Shown: positions 16,386-24,655, counted from the first letter of the stretch. The stretch is 64,000 nucleotides of DNA from Planctomycetales bacterium ZRK34 (GCA_014873095.1 CP050848.1:682001-746000), one strand, 5' to 3'. Numbers and translations are program-made. The notes: generated by a model not told the origin, from the letters alone.

Positions 16386-16882
16386 GGCCCAGTTACCGGC
16401 CGCCCGCGGAAGCAGACGTTCAACCAATCACATCATTCTCTCGCACGTGCCTCGCCGGTCAACTGCAACCGGTGGTTACCCGACTCGGAGGGTGGGGAAG
16501 AAAAGGTGGACGAATCGGGCTGCCAGAACTTGGTTGCTCAAATCGAAGCGGGCCCTAGCTGACGGAGTAAGTAACGTGACCGAGTTACGGAGCGCCATTG
16601 CTCCGGGTCGACTGCCGTCCCATTGTCTCCATTACAAGTGCTTCGCCTCGCGATCATCTGACCCCTTCAGTAAGTCACTTGGTGCTATGGTGATGAATCT
16701 GGCACGGATGATAAATAAAGCCCGCGCTGTCGCGGGGTGAGCTTCATGATGTGGGGAAATATCGGAAAAAGGTTGTATGTCCGGCCGTTCTGGGGCATAA
16801 TGTAAATGGTCGGTAGCCGTTGTGATATACCGAGGAACGCGAGAGGTTCGTCACATAGCAAGGTGAGGTTTCTGGAGAACTT
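16386..16882. other. 497-bp gene-free stretch with promoter for the next PEP-CTERM gene
   Basis: No convincing gene was found. A small hairpin CCCGCG-CTGT-CGCGGG lies at 16721-16736. A good promoter candidate is TTGTAT (16773-16778) and CATAAT (16796-16801), separated by 17 bases, pointing at the gene starting at 16883. The first part is lower in GC than the genome average here. Confidence 0.5.
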
Positions 16883-17836
16883 ATGAAGATTTCGCTGCAT
16901 CTTCGTAGTGGGCTGCTGGCGTTGTCGCTGGCGGCTGTGGTGTTGATTCCGCATGTTTCGGCCAAGGCCGCCCTGATGGCTTATGACGGTTTTATCTCCG
17001 GCGGGGCCACGCCCAACACGGCGGCCGGGGAATACGAAACGACGACCGGCTTCGCCAACGACGAACTGATCGGGCAGAACCCGACGACGACCGGTTTCGA
17101 CTCGACCGCGTGGACCAACTCCAGTTCGTCGTACGCGGCACACATTTACTACAAGACCGACGACGATCAGCTGACCTACGTCGACTCGACCTTCCGGCAG
17201 CTGAACACCTCGTTCGGCCAACTCGACCTCACACGCAACTCCGGCACCGGCGGCGACGTCAAGCAGGTCTTCCGCGACCTGGACATCGGCAACGCGCTGC
17301 CGGACACGCTGTACATCAGCGTTCTGGTTCAGCTATCGCCCAGCGCCGAGTTCATGCTGCGGTCGGCCAGCACAGACGGATCGAGTATCCGCCGGTTCAA
17401 CTTCGGCATCGACGCGGTGGGCAACCCGTTTGCGACCGGCTCGGGCACCGGCGGTTTCACGGACACCAATACCGGCATCACTGTCGCCACCGATCAGCCG
17501 CACCTGCTCGTGGCCAAACTCACCAACGACGGGTTTGAGTCCGACCAGATCGATCTGTACCTGGACCCCGATCTGCAATCCGAAGGGCTCAACACGCCGG
17601 TCGCCACCGTCGACGGCGGAAACTTCTACGTGGGCGGCAACGGCTCGTGGACCCTCAAAGACATCTTCTTCTTCAACAACCCCTCCGATGACGGTGAGTA
17701 CGTCATCATGGACGAAGTCCGCGTCGGCGAGTTCTGGTCGGATGTGACGCCGTTCACGATCGTACCCGAACCGGCGACCGCGGCGCTGATGCTGGTTCCC
17801 ATGGCCAGCCTGATGCTGCGCCGCCGCCGCGCGTAA
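16883..17836 (+). CDS. PEP-CTERM protein
   Basis: 317 residues. Signal peptide 1-29 (LLALSLAAVVLIPHVSAKA). The mature part starts with MAYDGFISGGATPNTAAGEY, a DGF-type opening common in planctomycete and verrucomicrobial surface proteins, and is beta-rich with a LamG-like feel (YIKLTND-type strands, FFFNNPSDDGEYVIMDEVRVG). The C-terminus VPEPATAALMLVP, helix and RRRRA is a classic PEP-CTERM signal. It is monocistronic; a predicted promoter lies at 16773-16801. Confidence 0.85.
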   Translation: MKISLHLRSGLLALSLAAVVLIPHVSAKAALMAYDGFISGGATPNTAAGEYETTTGFANDELIGQNPTTTGFDSTAWTNSSSSYAAHIYYKTDDDQLTYVDSTFRQLNTSFGQLDLTRNSGTGGDVKQVFRDLDIGNALPDTLYISVLVQLSPSAEFMLRSASTDGSSIRRFNFGIDAVGNPFATGSGTGGFTDTNTGITVATDQPHLLVAKLTNDGFESDQIDLYLDPDLQSEGLNTPVATVDGGNFYVGGNGSWTLKDIFFFNNPSDDGEYVIMDEVRVGEFWSDVTPFTIVPEPATAALMLVPMASLMLRRRRA

Positions 17837-17866
17837 CGCTTCAATCACATTGCCATCACAGCGGTG

Positions 17867-17894
17867 CGCGCTCCCCGTTGGGTCGCGGCTAAAC
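17867..17894 (-). repeat. GA-mismatch REP, loop AAC
   Basis: On the minus strand it reads GTTTAGCCGCGACCC, loop AAC, GGGGAGCGCG. The stem CGCGACCC / GGGGAGCG contains a tandem G.A / A.G mismatch. It sits between a plus-strand PEP-CTERM gene and a minus-strand membrane protein gene. Confidence 0.8.
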
Positions 17895-17902
17895 GGGGCA
17901 GA

Positions 17903-18202
17903 TTATTTGGCGACGGGCGGGGTGGTTTCGGTGTCGTTTTGCTGACGATGTGAAACGCACGCCTTGCGGAAACGGATCAGTGCGTAGACGCAGATCGCCA
18001 GCGCGATGGCGGCCGCCGGGGCGAGGAACCAATTCATTTGGTTCACGAAGGGCCGAGGCTCATCGCCGTATGTGAAAATCATCACGAAGATAGCCCCGCC
18101 GAGCGCCAGCACGATCCAGCAGGAGATTTTCAGTCGCCGCAGATCGCTCGGGGAACATGGGGGGCGTTGGGCGCTTGACTGACCGGGGGTGTTTTTTGGC
18201 AT
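17903..18202 (-). CDS. small two-helix membrane protein
   Basis: 99 residues. Two hydrophobic segments (about 28-45 SCWIVLALGGAIFVMIF and 60-78 FLAPAAAIALAICVYALI) with a basic, polar C-terminus. No family recognised. A perfect TATAAT hexamer lies on the minus strand at 18263-18268, about 60 bases upstream. It is flanked by two copies of the GA-mismatch REP. Confidence 0.6.
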   Translation of the reverse strand: MPKNTPGQSSAQRPPCSPSDLRRLKISCWIVLALGGAIFVMIFTYGDEPRPFVNQMNWFLAPAAAIALAICVYALIRFRKACVSHRQQNDTETTPPVAK

Positions 18203-18299
18203 GGTGTCGCCTCGCGGAGTCGTGTTTGATGGACTGCGATTACCCGACAGGACACTAGGATGATTATACCCCCATGGCGAATGGCGCGGGGTGGCGGGG

Positions 18300-18327
18300 C
18301 GCGCTCCCCTTCGGGTCGCGGCTAAAC
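18300..18327 (-). repeat. GA-mismatch REP, loop GAA
   Basis: Minus strand: GTTTAGCCGCGACCC, loop GAA, GGGGAGCGCG. The stem is the same CCC/GGG version as at 17867, but with a different loop. It lies 11 bases after the stop of the gene at 18339-19049. Confidence 0.8.
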
Positions 18328-18338
18328 GGGGGAGAGGG

Positions 18339-19049
18339 TTATTTGGCGGTCATGCTTTTGGCGCGGTAGTGGATGGACATGAAGTAAAGCATCATCACGC
18401 CGGCGAAGGCGAATTCCTTGACTTCGCCGGCGGGCTCGCGGATGGCGTACCACCAGTATGAGCCTTGCGTACAGACCTCGAGGTGCTCGGGCGTGGTGAT
18501 GAACACGGCGACGAGGGCCAGCGGGGCCAGGCGGTAGTTCGGCAGCAGCCAGTACCAGAAGCTTTCGGGGGCGTCGTCGTTTTCGAGGCGGCGTTTGAGC
18601 ACGAGCGGGAGGATCACGCCGCCGACGAGCGTGGCGCCGGTCATGATGTTGCGGGGCAGCTCGTTGAAGAAACCGGAGGTGTTGTGGAGGTTGGTTTCGT
18701 CCTGGCGGTTTTTCTCGGCCCAGGCTTCGGGGGTGTGCCACTGGAAATAGGTCTGACCCCAACTGCATTCCTCGCCGCCGAGGTAGAGGGCCGCCAGCAG
18801 GCCGAGCACGATGAAGACGCCCATCGGGCCGGGCATGATGCGGCGGCGTGTGAAGGCCCGTACGGCGAAGAGGATGGCCACGATGCAGTAGGCGACGGTG
18901 GTCAGCTCGAAGATGCCGAACTCTTCATCGACGACGGCTTCCCAGACGGCACGATCGGTCAACACCAGCGGCGCGACGAGCATGATCGCCAGCGTCAAGA
19001 CGGGGATGCCGATCCAGTCCCATGGGGTGATGTCACGTATTTGGCGCAT
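18339..19049 (-). CDS. multi-pass membrane protein with EECSWGQ motif
   Basis: 236 residues with about six hydrophobic segments. The motif GGEECSWGQTYFQW followed by NRQDETNLHN belongs to a widespread uncharacterised membrane family that has EEISWGQ and N-x-Q-x-E-x-NLHN. The conserved acidic and His residues facing one side of the membrane suggest an enzyme or metal site, but no function is known to me. It is monocistronic. Confidence 0.75.
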   Translation of the reverse strand: MRQIRDITPWDWIGIPVLTLAIMLVAPLVLTDRAVWEAVVDEEFGIFELTTVAYCIVAILFAVRAFTRRRIMPGPMGVFIVLGLLAALYLGGEECSWGQTYFQWHTPEAWAEKNRQDETNLHNTSGFFNELPRNIMTGATLVGGVILPLVLKRRLENDDAPESFWYWLLPNYRLAPLALVAVFITTPEHLEVCTQGSYWWYAIREPAGEVKEFAFAGVMMLYFMSIHYRAKSMTAK

Positions 19050-19108
19050 CGTGAAAGTGTAAACATCGCGTTAGAAAAAACAACCCGGTCGGCGGGATGA
19101 TCTTTGAT

Positions 19109-19265
19109 CAAGCACGAAGACGCAAAGACAAAGTCATTTTTGACAGGATGAACAGGATGATACTTGATCAGAACAGATCAGATCTCATCATGTTCATCCT
19201 GTCAAAACTCCTGCTGGATCGACTTGGTGTCTTTGTGTCTTTGTGTCTTTGCGTCTTTGTGCTTG
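19109..19265. repeat. nested inverted repeat with 8-9-nt tandem units
   Basis: The outer arms are 22 nt at 19109-19130 and 19244-19265 with one mismatch. The inner arms TTTTGACAGGATGAACA (19137-19153) and its exact complement (19191-19207) enclose AT-rich sequence with several GATCAGA-like words. The right outer arm overlaps a run of four TGTCTTTG-type units (about 19228-19260). No gene is likely here, although small frames are open through it. Similar REP-like blocks are widespread in environmental genomes. Confidence 0.8.
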
Positions 19266-19288
19266 CCTTGGGAGATGGGTTATCCGTT

Positions 19289-19325
19289 TAAAAAAACAAC
19301 CCGCTCACCGGTGTCGGTGAGCGGG
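19289..19325 (-). terminator. intrinsic terminator after the TorF-like porin gene
   Basis: A perfect 11-bp stem CCCGCTCACCG / CGGTGAGCGGG (19300-19310, 19315-19325) with a 4-nt loop is followed on the minus strand by TTGTTTTTT. It ends transcription coming from the gene at 19428-20351. Confidence 0.85.
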
Positions 19326-19427
19326 CTGGGTGGAGTGATCAGGCGTTCGGCGTCGGGTTCCAGACTTCGCCGCACGCCGCTCCGACCGCAATCCAAAAGC
19401 GGCGGAGCCCACGTATTCAAAGGGGAT

Positions 19428-20351
19428 TTAGTACTCGAAGCCGATGCCGAAGGTGCCGATGACGTGGAAGTCATCGCCGGTCTCGTCGATCTTCTCAGCG
19501 GTGTCGCCGAGGAACAGGCCGTGGACGCCGACGCTGGCGGACCAGGCGCCGTATTCCGACGGGATGAACGAGAGCGGGACGGAGGCGACGAGGCCGATGT
19601 CGAAGTAGCCGAATTCGTCTTCTTCAACATTGCCGGTGACCGGGTTGGCCCACTCGTAGTAGTCGCTGCCGAAGCCAGCGGTCATCGGGATCGACAGGGT
19701 GACGGGCATGGTTTCGGATTCGAGCACGGTGAAGCTGGGCTCGATGCCGACTTCGTAGTAAACGCCTTCGCCTTCGATGCCGTCGGAAGCGCCGTCGGTT
19801 TCGAACGCGACGGTGACATACGGCTGCAGGCCGTCGAAGTTGTCGCCCCACAGAGCGCTGTCGTCATAGGCCAGGCTCAGGTCGATTTCTTCGGCGAAGA
19901 TGCCGGCGGAGGAAGGACCGTAGAGGATGATGTAGGAGACATCGAAGCTGAAGTTGGCCGGCAGCGCGATCGAAGCGCCGAAGTACCAGTCGGCTTCGTA
20001 CCAGGTCTCATCGGACCCGGTGTTGTTGTCGTCGGAATCGGTCTGGAGGCTGTTCCAGGTGCCGACGTAGACGGACAGCCAGTCGGTCAGTTCGGCCGAC
20101 ACGTCGAGGTAGGGCTGGATGATGACGCCTTCGTCATTGCCGGTGCCCTGGTAAATACCGCGGAAGAAGTATTCGTTGGTGAAATCAACCCCGCCCGAGA
20201 GCGAGATCTTGCCGAGGTTCGGGCCCGCCGGGGCTTCCATCATTTCTTCCGCAGCGGAAGTGAAACCGGCAGTACCCAACACGAGTGCGGCGGCGATGAG
20301 GGTCATCGCAAAACCGCGCCCAATCTGATGTACGCGTCCCTGTGCCATCAT
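19428..20351 (-). CDS. TorF-family putative porin / outer-membrane beta-barrel
   Basis: 307 residues with AAGGAG 5 bases before the ATG at 20351. The signal peptide ends near residue 34 (TSAAEE). The opening ISLSGGVDFTNEYFFRGIYQ matches the start of the TorF / TIGR02001-type barrels (SDYRFRGIS). Alternating hydrophobic strands continue to the C-terminal aromatic residue (FGIGFEY), the usual barrel end. It probably forms a channel in the outer membrane. The acidic surface residues are consistent with an anion-poor environment or Ca binding. The terminator lies about 100 bases downstream. Confidence 0.85.
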   Translation of the reverse strand: MMAQGRVHQIGRGFAMTLIAAALVLGTAGFTSAAEEMMEAPAGPNLGKISLSGGVDFTNEYFFRGIYQGTGNDEGVIIQPYLDVSAELTDWLSVYVGTWNSLQTDSDDNNTGSDETWYEADWYFGASIALPANFSFDVSYIILYGPSSAGIFAEEIDLSLAYDDSALWGDNFDGLQPYVTVAFETDGASDGIEGEGVYYEVGIEPSFTVLESETMPVTLSIPMTAGFGSDYYEWANPVTGNVEEDEFGYFDIGLVASVPLSFIPSEYGAWSASVGVHGLFLGDTAEKIDETGDDFHVIGTFGIGFEY

Positions 20352-20810
20352 GGCGACTCCTTAAATCTGAAAAGGTGGAACCCTGTGATCGATGGACCGT
20401 CTACCCAACGGCCCCTGAAGTTTTGCTGTCAAACAAACGCGGTACCAAAGCGTTCTCTTGCATCAGTTTTTCACCTAGTGCGTTACAAGCACTGGTGATA
20501 AGCTAAATCGGCGATCCGATATAGTGGTCATGAATAATAATTAGTGTTGCACGAAGATCAAGCGGCCGGACGAAATTTACGCAAAGATGCCTATCAGACG
20601 GGCAACGGTTGTGAGGGAATGACCTATAACTAAGGCCTGTGCTTCGGATTCGCACACCGCCGGCCGGAATGACGCGCAGGTCCAGTGGCCGCCTGACTCT
20701 GCGATCAAGCGGGAAAAACCGTGTTATCGGTATGAATGGGGCGTCGGCGGGCCTTTTGAGCCGGGGCCGCTCGGGGGTAAAAAGTTATCCACAACCACCG
20801 CTGCGGGTGT
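20352..20810. other. 459-bp intergenic region with imperfect inverted repeat
   Basis: No gene was recognised between the porin start and the end of the metalloprotease gene. An inverted repeat at 20471-20499, TCACC-T-AGTGC / GCACT-GGTGA around GTTACAA, lies about 120 bases upstream of the porin start and could be an operator or leader hairpin. The segment 20500-20580 is AT-rich. Nothing else stands out. Confidence 0.4.
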
Positions 20811-21968
20811 TTACTGGCGGTCGATTCGACCATTTCGCCGGGTTGCACACAAGATCAGCAGTCCCAACCCGCCGGTCAGTCCCGCGGGGGTTGGAATCGC
20901 AGTCGCAGCCAGGTCCCAGCCGATCACGTCGAAGCCCTGCAGATCGAGGGTGGTGACGTTGAGCAGTTCGCCCGTGGCCGCGGTCGGGTCCATGATGCCC
21001 AGGCCCTGGTTGTCCAGCCAGTGGCTGGCCTGGCGACCGTTGCCGTTGAAGGCCCCGGTGGAGAATCGCGCCAGGTTGGTCGCGCCGCCGTCGATCGAGA
21101 AGTACGACGTGCCGCCGTAGGCGCCGTCCAACACATCAGCCCCCAGCAGCAGGCTCGCGCTGGAATAGCGGAACAGGTCCAGCGTGTTGTAGATCGCAAA
21201 CGGGTCGAGCTCGCCGATGCCCGGCTGGCCGCCGTTGAGGTCGACCGTGTCATTGGGGCCATTCGGCTCGGTGAAAATATCGACCGTGTCCACACCGCTG
21301 ACGAAGCCCAGGGCATGACCGATCTCGTGCGCCGCCACGCCGACGAAGTCGTACGACCCGCCGGTGATGCCGTTGGAACGATCGAAATCCCACGTAAAAG
21401 CGTCGGAAAAGGTGATCGAAGCATCCGAGGCTGAAGGATCAGAAAGCGTCAGGCCGATCGCCTTGGCGTTGGCGGTGTTGATGTCGAGGTAGGTGTTGTT
21501 GGTCGCGTTGGAGCCGACGGTTTCGTTGTCGAGTTCGATCGTGCCGGAGCGGTCCTGCGTGCGGAAGTCGAGTGTCGACCCGACCGGCAGATTCGCCACG
21601 GCCGATGTGTCGTCCGCCGAGGTCGCATCCAGCGTCAGCGCCGCAGCCACCTGCGAATAAGTGTAAACCTCGGAGTTTGATCCCGTGGAACCGAGGATGC
21701 CCGCCCCGAGCGTGGTGAAGTTGATGTCGATTTTCACCGTGATCGAGTCGTCCAGCAGCGACGACCACCAGTCCGCGGCTTCCTGAAACCCGTCGATCGC
21801 CTGCTGGCTCATCCCGCCGGCCGGCACCAGGTTAAACGTCAACGCCCCACGAGCCGCCCCGCTGCCCCAACAGATCAGCAACAGAACCAGGGCCCATTTG
21901 ACCCCACTGGATATCACGCGCCCATGTGACAACCACAACGCCGAGCCGTCTCGTTTTCTTACTGTCAT
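20811..21968 (-). CDS. NF038122-type PEP-CTERM metalloprotease
   Basis: 385 residues from the ATG at 21968. The N-terminal membrane-targeting segment (about 16-40) is followed by LTFNLVPAGGMSQQAIDGFQ. The zinc-binding motif is AAHEIGHALGFVSG (HExxHxxGF), a metzincin signature. A RxSxA-type segment and the FDVIGWDL motif near the C-terminus are typical of the NF038122 metalloprotease family. The C-terminus IPTPAGLTGGLGLLIL plus RRNGR is a PEP-CTERM-like signal of the P-T-P kind. It probably acts at the cell surface. Confidence 0.88.
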   Translation of the reverse strand: MTVRKRDGSALWLSHGRVISSGVKWALVLLLICWGSGAARGALTFNLVPAGGMSQQAIDGFQEAADWWSSLLDDSITVKIDINFTTLGAGILGSTGSNSEVYTYSQVAAALTLDATSADDTSAVANLPVGSTLDFRTQDRSGTIELDNETVGSNATNNTYLDINTANAKAIGLTLSDPSASDASITFSDAFTWDFDRSNGITGGSYDFVGVAAHEIGHALGFVSGVDTVDIFTEPNGPNDTVDLNGGQPGIGELDPFAIYNTLDLFRYSSASLLLGADVLDGAYGGTSYFSIDGGATNLARFSTGAFNGNGRQASHWLDNQGLGIMDPTAATGELLNVTTLDLQGFDVIGWDLAATAIPTPAGLTGGLGLLILCATRRNGRIDRQ

Positions 21969-21983
21969 TTCTTTCTGTCCTCT

Positions 21984-22010
21984 GGCGCCTGTGAATTGCT
22001 GGCAGGCGCC
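21984..22010 (-). promoter_or_regulatory. leader hairpin just upstream of the metalloprotease ribosome-binding site
   Basis: An 8-bp perfect stem GGCGCCTG / CAGGCGCC with an 11-nt loop lies 16 bases before the start codon, inside the predicted 5' leader. Read on the plus strand it is followed by a T8 run (2 bases after GCC), like a terminator facing away from the gene. It could block read-through from the other side or control translation. Confidence 0.5.
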
Positions 22011-22030
22011 GCCTTTTTTTCTTAACAGCC

Positions 22031-22060
22031 AGAATACCGGGATCCCCCTACAGGCGTCAA
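22031..22060 (-). promoter_or_regulatory. predicted promoter of the metalloprotease gene
   Basis: On the minus strand TTGACG (22060-22055) and TATTCT (22036-22031) are 18 bases apart. This places the transcription start near 22024 and gives a leader of about 55 bases that contains the hairpin at 21984-22010. Confidence 0.55.
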
Positions 22061-22083
22061 GGATTTTATTGGACATAAAGCAA

Positions 22084-22113
22084 CAACGCCCCACCATCAC
22101 GGGCGGGGCGTTG
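22084..22113 (-). terminator. candidate terminator after the amidase gene
   Basis: A perfect 9-bp stem CAACGCCCC / GGGGCGTTG with a 12-nt loop lies about 40 bases after the amidase stop. The T tract on the minus strand is poor, so efficiency is uncertain. Confidence 0.5.
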
Positions 22114-22150
22114 ACGTTGAATGCAGTGGTATTCGGCGGTTAATTCACGT

Positions 22151-22852
22151 TCAGGCAAACATGTGCCGCGAGCGCATCGCCACGACGCGCGGCTGCATGT
22201 TGCGACCCGGGCAGGCGGTCGGATTGATTTCCTGGTGGGTGTAAATTCGAGATTCGGAAACCCGGTAATACTGACGGATCTGCTGAACGGTCCGGGCGAG
22301 CGTGCGAAGTTGGGCTTCGGAGGGTTGTTGGATATCGAAGTTGCCCATGCACATGACGCCGACGTTGTGCTCGTTGTTGTCGCGCACGTGAGCGCCCTGG
22401 TAGGCGATCGAACGAGCCTCCCACAGCCGCCCCGCTCGATCGACCACGTAGTGGTAGCCGATGTCGGACCAGCCCCGCCGGCGGTGCGATGAGCGGATCA
22501 ACTCCATGCGGGCGCGGCAGGTGTTGTAGTCGGTGAAGTAGACCGGATCGGGCATGCCTTCGTGATGGACCGTGATGCGGTTGACGCCGTTCATCGGGTT
22601 GATGTCCGACAGGTCAGGCCCGGCGGAGGTCCAGGTCGAACGCGAGATCGGCTGAACCGCCCCGCTGCCGGACGAAGCGACCGGCGGCTCGGCGGGCTTG
22701 CTCGGCGTCGGCATGGTGCTGCCGCCTGAGGGGCGCGGCCTCACATCAGGCCAGACCCCGCCCATGCTCGGCAGCGTCGAAGGCCCCTGCGAGGATTGAC
22801 AGCCGTACGCCATGGCGCACAGACCCGAAAGGATGAATTGGCGTCGTTTCAT
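22151..22852 (-). CDS. N-acetylmuramoyl-L-alanine amidase (amidase_2/PGRP) lipoprotein
   Basis: 233 residues from ATG 22852 (ATG 22858 also possible). The start MKRRQFILSGLCAMAYGC has a twin-Arg-like charge pattern and a lipobox ending at Cys18. A Pro/Ser-rich linker leads to the amidase_2 fold: ITVHHEGM (zinc His), GWSDIGYHYVVDRAGRLWEAR, GAHVRDNNEHNVGVMCMGNF and THQEINPTACPG (zinc His and Cys). It should cleave the MurNAc-L-Ala bond in peptidoglycan. It shows that this organism maintains a cell wall, consistent with murA in the window. Confidence 0.92.
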   Translation of the reverse strand: MKRRQFILSGLCAMAYGCQSSQGPSTLPSMGGVWPDVRPRPSGGSTMPTPSKPAEPPVASSGSGAVQPISRSTWTSAGPDLSDINPMNGVNRITVHHEGMPDPVYFTDYNTCRARMELIRSSHRRRGWSDIGYHYVVDRAGRLWEARSIAYQGAHVRDNNEHNVGVMCMGNFDIQQPSEAQLRTLARTVQQIRQYYRVSESRIYTHQEINPTACPGRNMQPRVVAMRSRHMFA

Positions 22853-22925
22853 GGGCATTGTGATTGTTGTATCGTCGCGATCTGGAATCAACCTGAAAAT
22901 TTTACTTTTACCCCTCAAAATATGA

Positions 22926-22960
22926 CAAAAAACAGCCGCGACCGGCAAAGATCGCGGCTG
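22926..22960 (-). terminator. intrinsic terminator for the Gfo/Idh gene at 23074-24270
   Basis: A perfect 9-bp stem CAGCCGCGA / TCGCGGCTG (22933-22941, 22952-22960) is followed on the minus strand by TTTTTTGTC. It lies downstream of the minus-strand oxidoreductase gene, beyond a block of REPs. Confidence 0.8.
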
Positions 22961-22970
22961 CGGGTCTTCC

Positions 22971-23065
22971 GTTTAGCGCCGCCGCTTGCGGCGGGTTTCA
23001 GCCCGTTTAGCCGCGAGCCATCGGCGAGCGCGTCCGGCGCGCTCCCCTTCGGGTCGCGGCTAAAC
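22971..23065. repeat. REP block: CCGCCGC hairpin plus inverted GA-mismatch REP pair
   Basis: Three elements in a row. 22979-22994 is the same CCGCCGC-TT-GCGGCGG hairpin as after rpsL. 23005-23032 is a GA-mismatch REP (GTTTAGCCGCGAGCC, loop ATC). 23038-23065 is an inverted one of the CCC/GGG version, loop GAA. The last two face each other 5 bases apart, forming a mosaic element of two subfamilies. Confidence 0.85.
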
Positions 23066-23073
23066 AGCAGCCC

Positions 23074-24270
23074 TTACTTAACATCCTTCAGCTTGATCCA
23101 GCTCCGCTCGCGGGCGGACATCACCGCGGCCTCGAGCACCCGCTGGGTCTGGTAGGCGTCTTCGAAATCGGCGATCTTCACTTCCATCTTCTTGCCGCCG
23201 ACATCCTGGAACGCCATCGCGGTGCAGTTGATGATGCCGTGCTCGTAGCCCTGGGTGTGGGCGTCGGGCCACCAGTGACCGGCATACGGGTGCTTGCCGG
23301 CCTTGGTGCACATGATCCGCTGCCAGCCGGCGCGTTCTTCGTCGTCGTTGGCGTTGTAGTAGTACAGCAGGTTGCCCGACTCGAAGCTCCACCGCAGCGA
23401 GCCGAACTCGCCGTTGATCTCGATGCGGTTGTCGTTCTGGCTGCCGGTCGCCAGGCGCGTCGCTTCGAAGCTGGCCACCCCGCCGCCGCTGAGGCGACCG
23501 AGGAACAGCACCGCGTCGTCGACGGTCGACCGCCCCATCTTCGCCTTCTTGGAAACCTTGCCGCCCTTGATGTTGCCGGCTTCGGACTCGGGGATCACAC
23601 GCTGCTTGATGAACGTCTCTTCGATCGCGCCGCAGACCTCGGTGATCTCCTGGCCGGTGATGAAACGGGTCAGGTCGATGATGTGGGCGTTGAGGTCGCC
23701 GTGGGCGCCCGAGCCGGCCAGTTCCTTCTTGAACCGCCACAGCAGCGGGGTCTTCGGCCCGCCCCAGTCCTGCAGGTATTGAGCACGCACATGGAAGATG
23801 CGGCCGAGCTTGCCTTCGGCGACCATCTTCGACGCCAGCGCCGTCGCCGGACATCCACGATAGCTGAACCACACATAATTCTTCACACCCTTGCGAGCCG
23901 CCTTCCTGGCCGCATCGCGCATCGCCCGGGCTTCGCCGAGGTCAGCCGCCAGGGGCTTTTCACAACCCACGTGCTTGCCCGCTTCCAGCGCCGCGATGGC
24001 GATCGGCGCGTGCGCGTTGTTCGGCGTGCAGATGTCGATGAAGTCGATCTCGTCGCTGGCCGCGATGGCCATCGGGTCCGTCGACCAGTTGGCGAAGCCC
24101 CAGTTGGCCGCGTAAGCCTTCACGGCCGGCTCGATCAGGTCGACCGCCGTGTGCATCACGGGCTCGACCGGCAGGTTGTAAAACTTGCCGACCTTCAGGT
24201 AAGCGTTCGCATGCGAGCGTCCCATGAACCCGCAGCCGACTTGCGCCACGTTGACGGTTTTCTTCGCCAT
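23074..24270 (-). CDS. Gfo/Idh/MocA-family oxidoreductase
   Basis: 398 residues with AAAGGA before the ATG. The Rossmann motif VGCGFMGRSHANAY is near the N-terminus, CTPNNAHAPIAIAALEAGKHVGCEKPLA carries the EKP dinucleotide-binding lysine, and GDLNAHIIDLTRFITG contributes the family catalytic His region. The C-terminal domain is the usual open beta-sheet, and the length is typical. It should oxidise or reduce a sugar or inositol with NAD(P). The substrate cannot be predicted, though the sulfatase and surface proteins nearby suggest polysaccharide use. It is followed by REPs and a terminator. Confidence 0.92.
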   Translation of the reverse strand: MAKKTVNVAQVGCGFMGRSHANAYLKVGKFYNLPVEPVMHTAVDLIEPAVKAYAANWGFANWSTDPMAIAASDEIDFIDICTPNNAHAPIAIAALEAGKHVGCEKPLAADLGEARAMRDAARKAARKGVKNYVWFSYRGCPATALASKMVAEGKLGRIFHVRAQYLQDWGGPKTPLLWRFKKELAGSGAHGDLNAHIIDLTRFITGQEITEVCGAIEETFIKQRVIPESEAGNIKGGKVSKKAKMGRSTVDDAVLFLGRLSGGGVASFEATRLATGSQNDNRIEINGEFGSLRWSFESGNLLYYYNANDDEERAGWQRIMCTKAGKHPYAGHWWPDAHTQGYEHGIINCTAMAFQDVGGKKMEVKIADFEDAYQTQRVLEAAVMSARERSWIKLKDVK

Positions 24271-24319
24271 ATCGATGATCCTTTCAGCAGTGATAGTCGT
24301 GAAAACACAGGACCGATGA

Positions 24320-24379
24320 AGATAAGCGTTGGCATGGCCCCATGCAACTTTGTCCCGCGGTCAAACGTTGGAATACAAT
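24320..24379. promoter_or_regulatory. back-to-back divergent promoters
   Basis: Minus strand: TTGCAT (24347-24342) and TTATCT (24325-24320), 16-base spacer, facing the oxidoreductase at 24270. Plus strand: TTGTCC (24350-24355) and TACAAT (24374-24379), 18-base spacer, facing the small gene at 24410. The two -35 elements are 2 bases apart. Confidence 0.5.
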
Positions 24380-24409
24380 ACCGATACCGCATTTTTCAGG
24401 AGGCCCCCG

Positions 24410-24640
24410 ATGCTGAACCGCCAACAGGTGCTTGACCGTTATTTCCCGGAGGTTCGCGCGTGGTTGATTCAGATCGCCGCCGTCATGGATCGCGCCGACC
24501 GAGCAGAAGGCGCCACCCCCGCTTCCGGGGGCGATCAGCGCGAAGCGCTGTACGCCGAGTCGCTCAAAGTCCTCGCCGACACCAATGCCCCCGATCGGGC
24601 CGAGCGCATCCTGCGCCTGTTCTCCGATCCCGTCGACTGA
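24410..24640 (+). CDS. small hypothetical protein
   Basis: 76 residues with a strong CAGGAGG 6 bases upstream and a predicted promoter at 24350-24379. It starts MLNRQQVLDRYFPEVRAWLI and continues with helices ending APDRAERILRLFSDPVD. No known domain, but the sequence has the look of a conserved lineage-specific helical protein. It is followed 16 bases later by a paired palindrome and then by the EboB-like gene, probably in the same transcript. Confidence 0.7.
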   Translation: MLNRQQVLDRYFPEVRAWLIQIAAVMDRADRAEGATPASGGDQREALYAESLKVLADTNAPDRAERILRLFSDPVD

Positions 24641-24655
24641 TCGCGTTTGCAGCAA

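Noticed and set aside
16384..16740. 118-codon plus-strand frame between two genes
   Set aside because: No ribosome-binding site or recognisable domain, and the frame overlaps the start of a minus-strand gene.
19228..19260. Possible CRISPR-like array (TGTCTTTG units)
   Set aside because: Units are 8-9 bases with no spacers of constant size, and no cas genes are present.
19097..20498. Small and long plus-strand frames through the nested repeat
   Set aside because: The first part is repeat sequence and the rest is antisense to the TorF-like porin.
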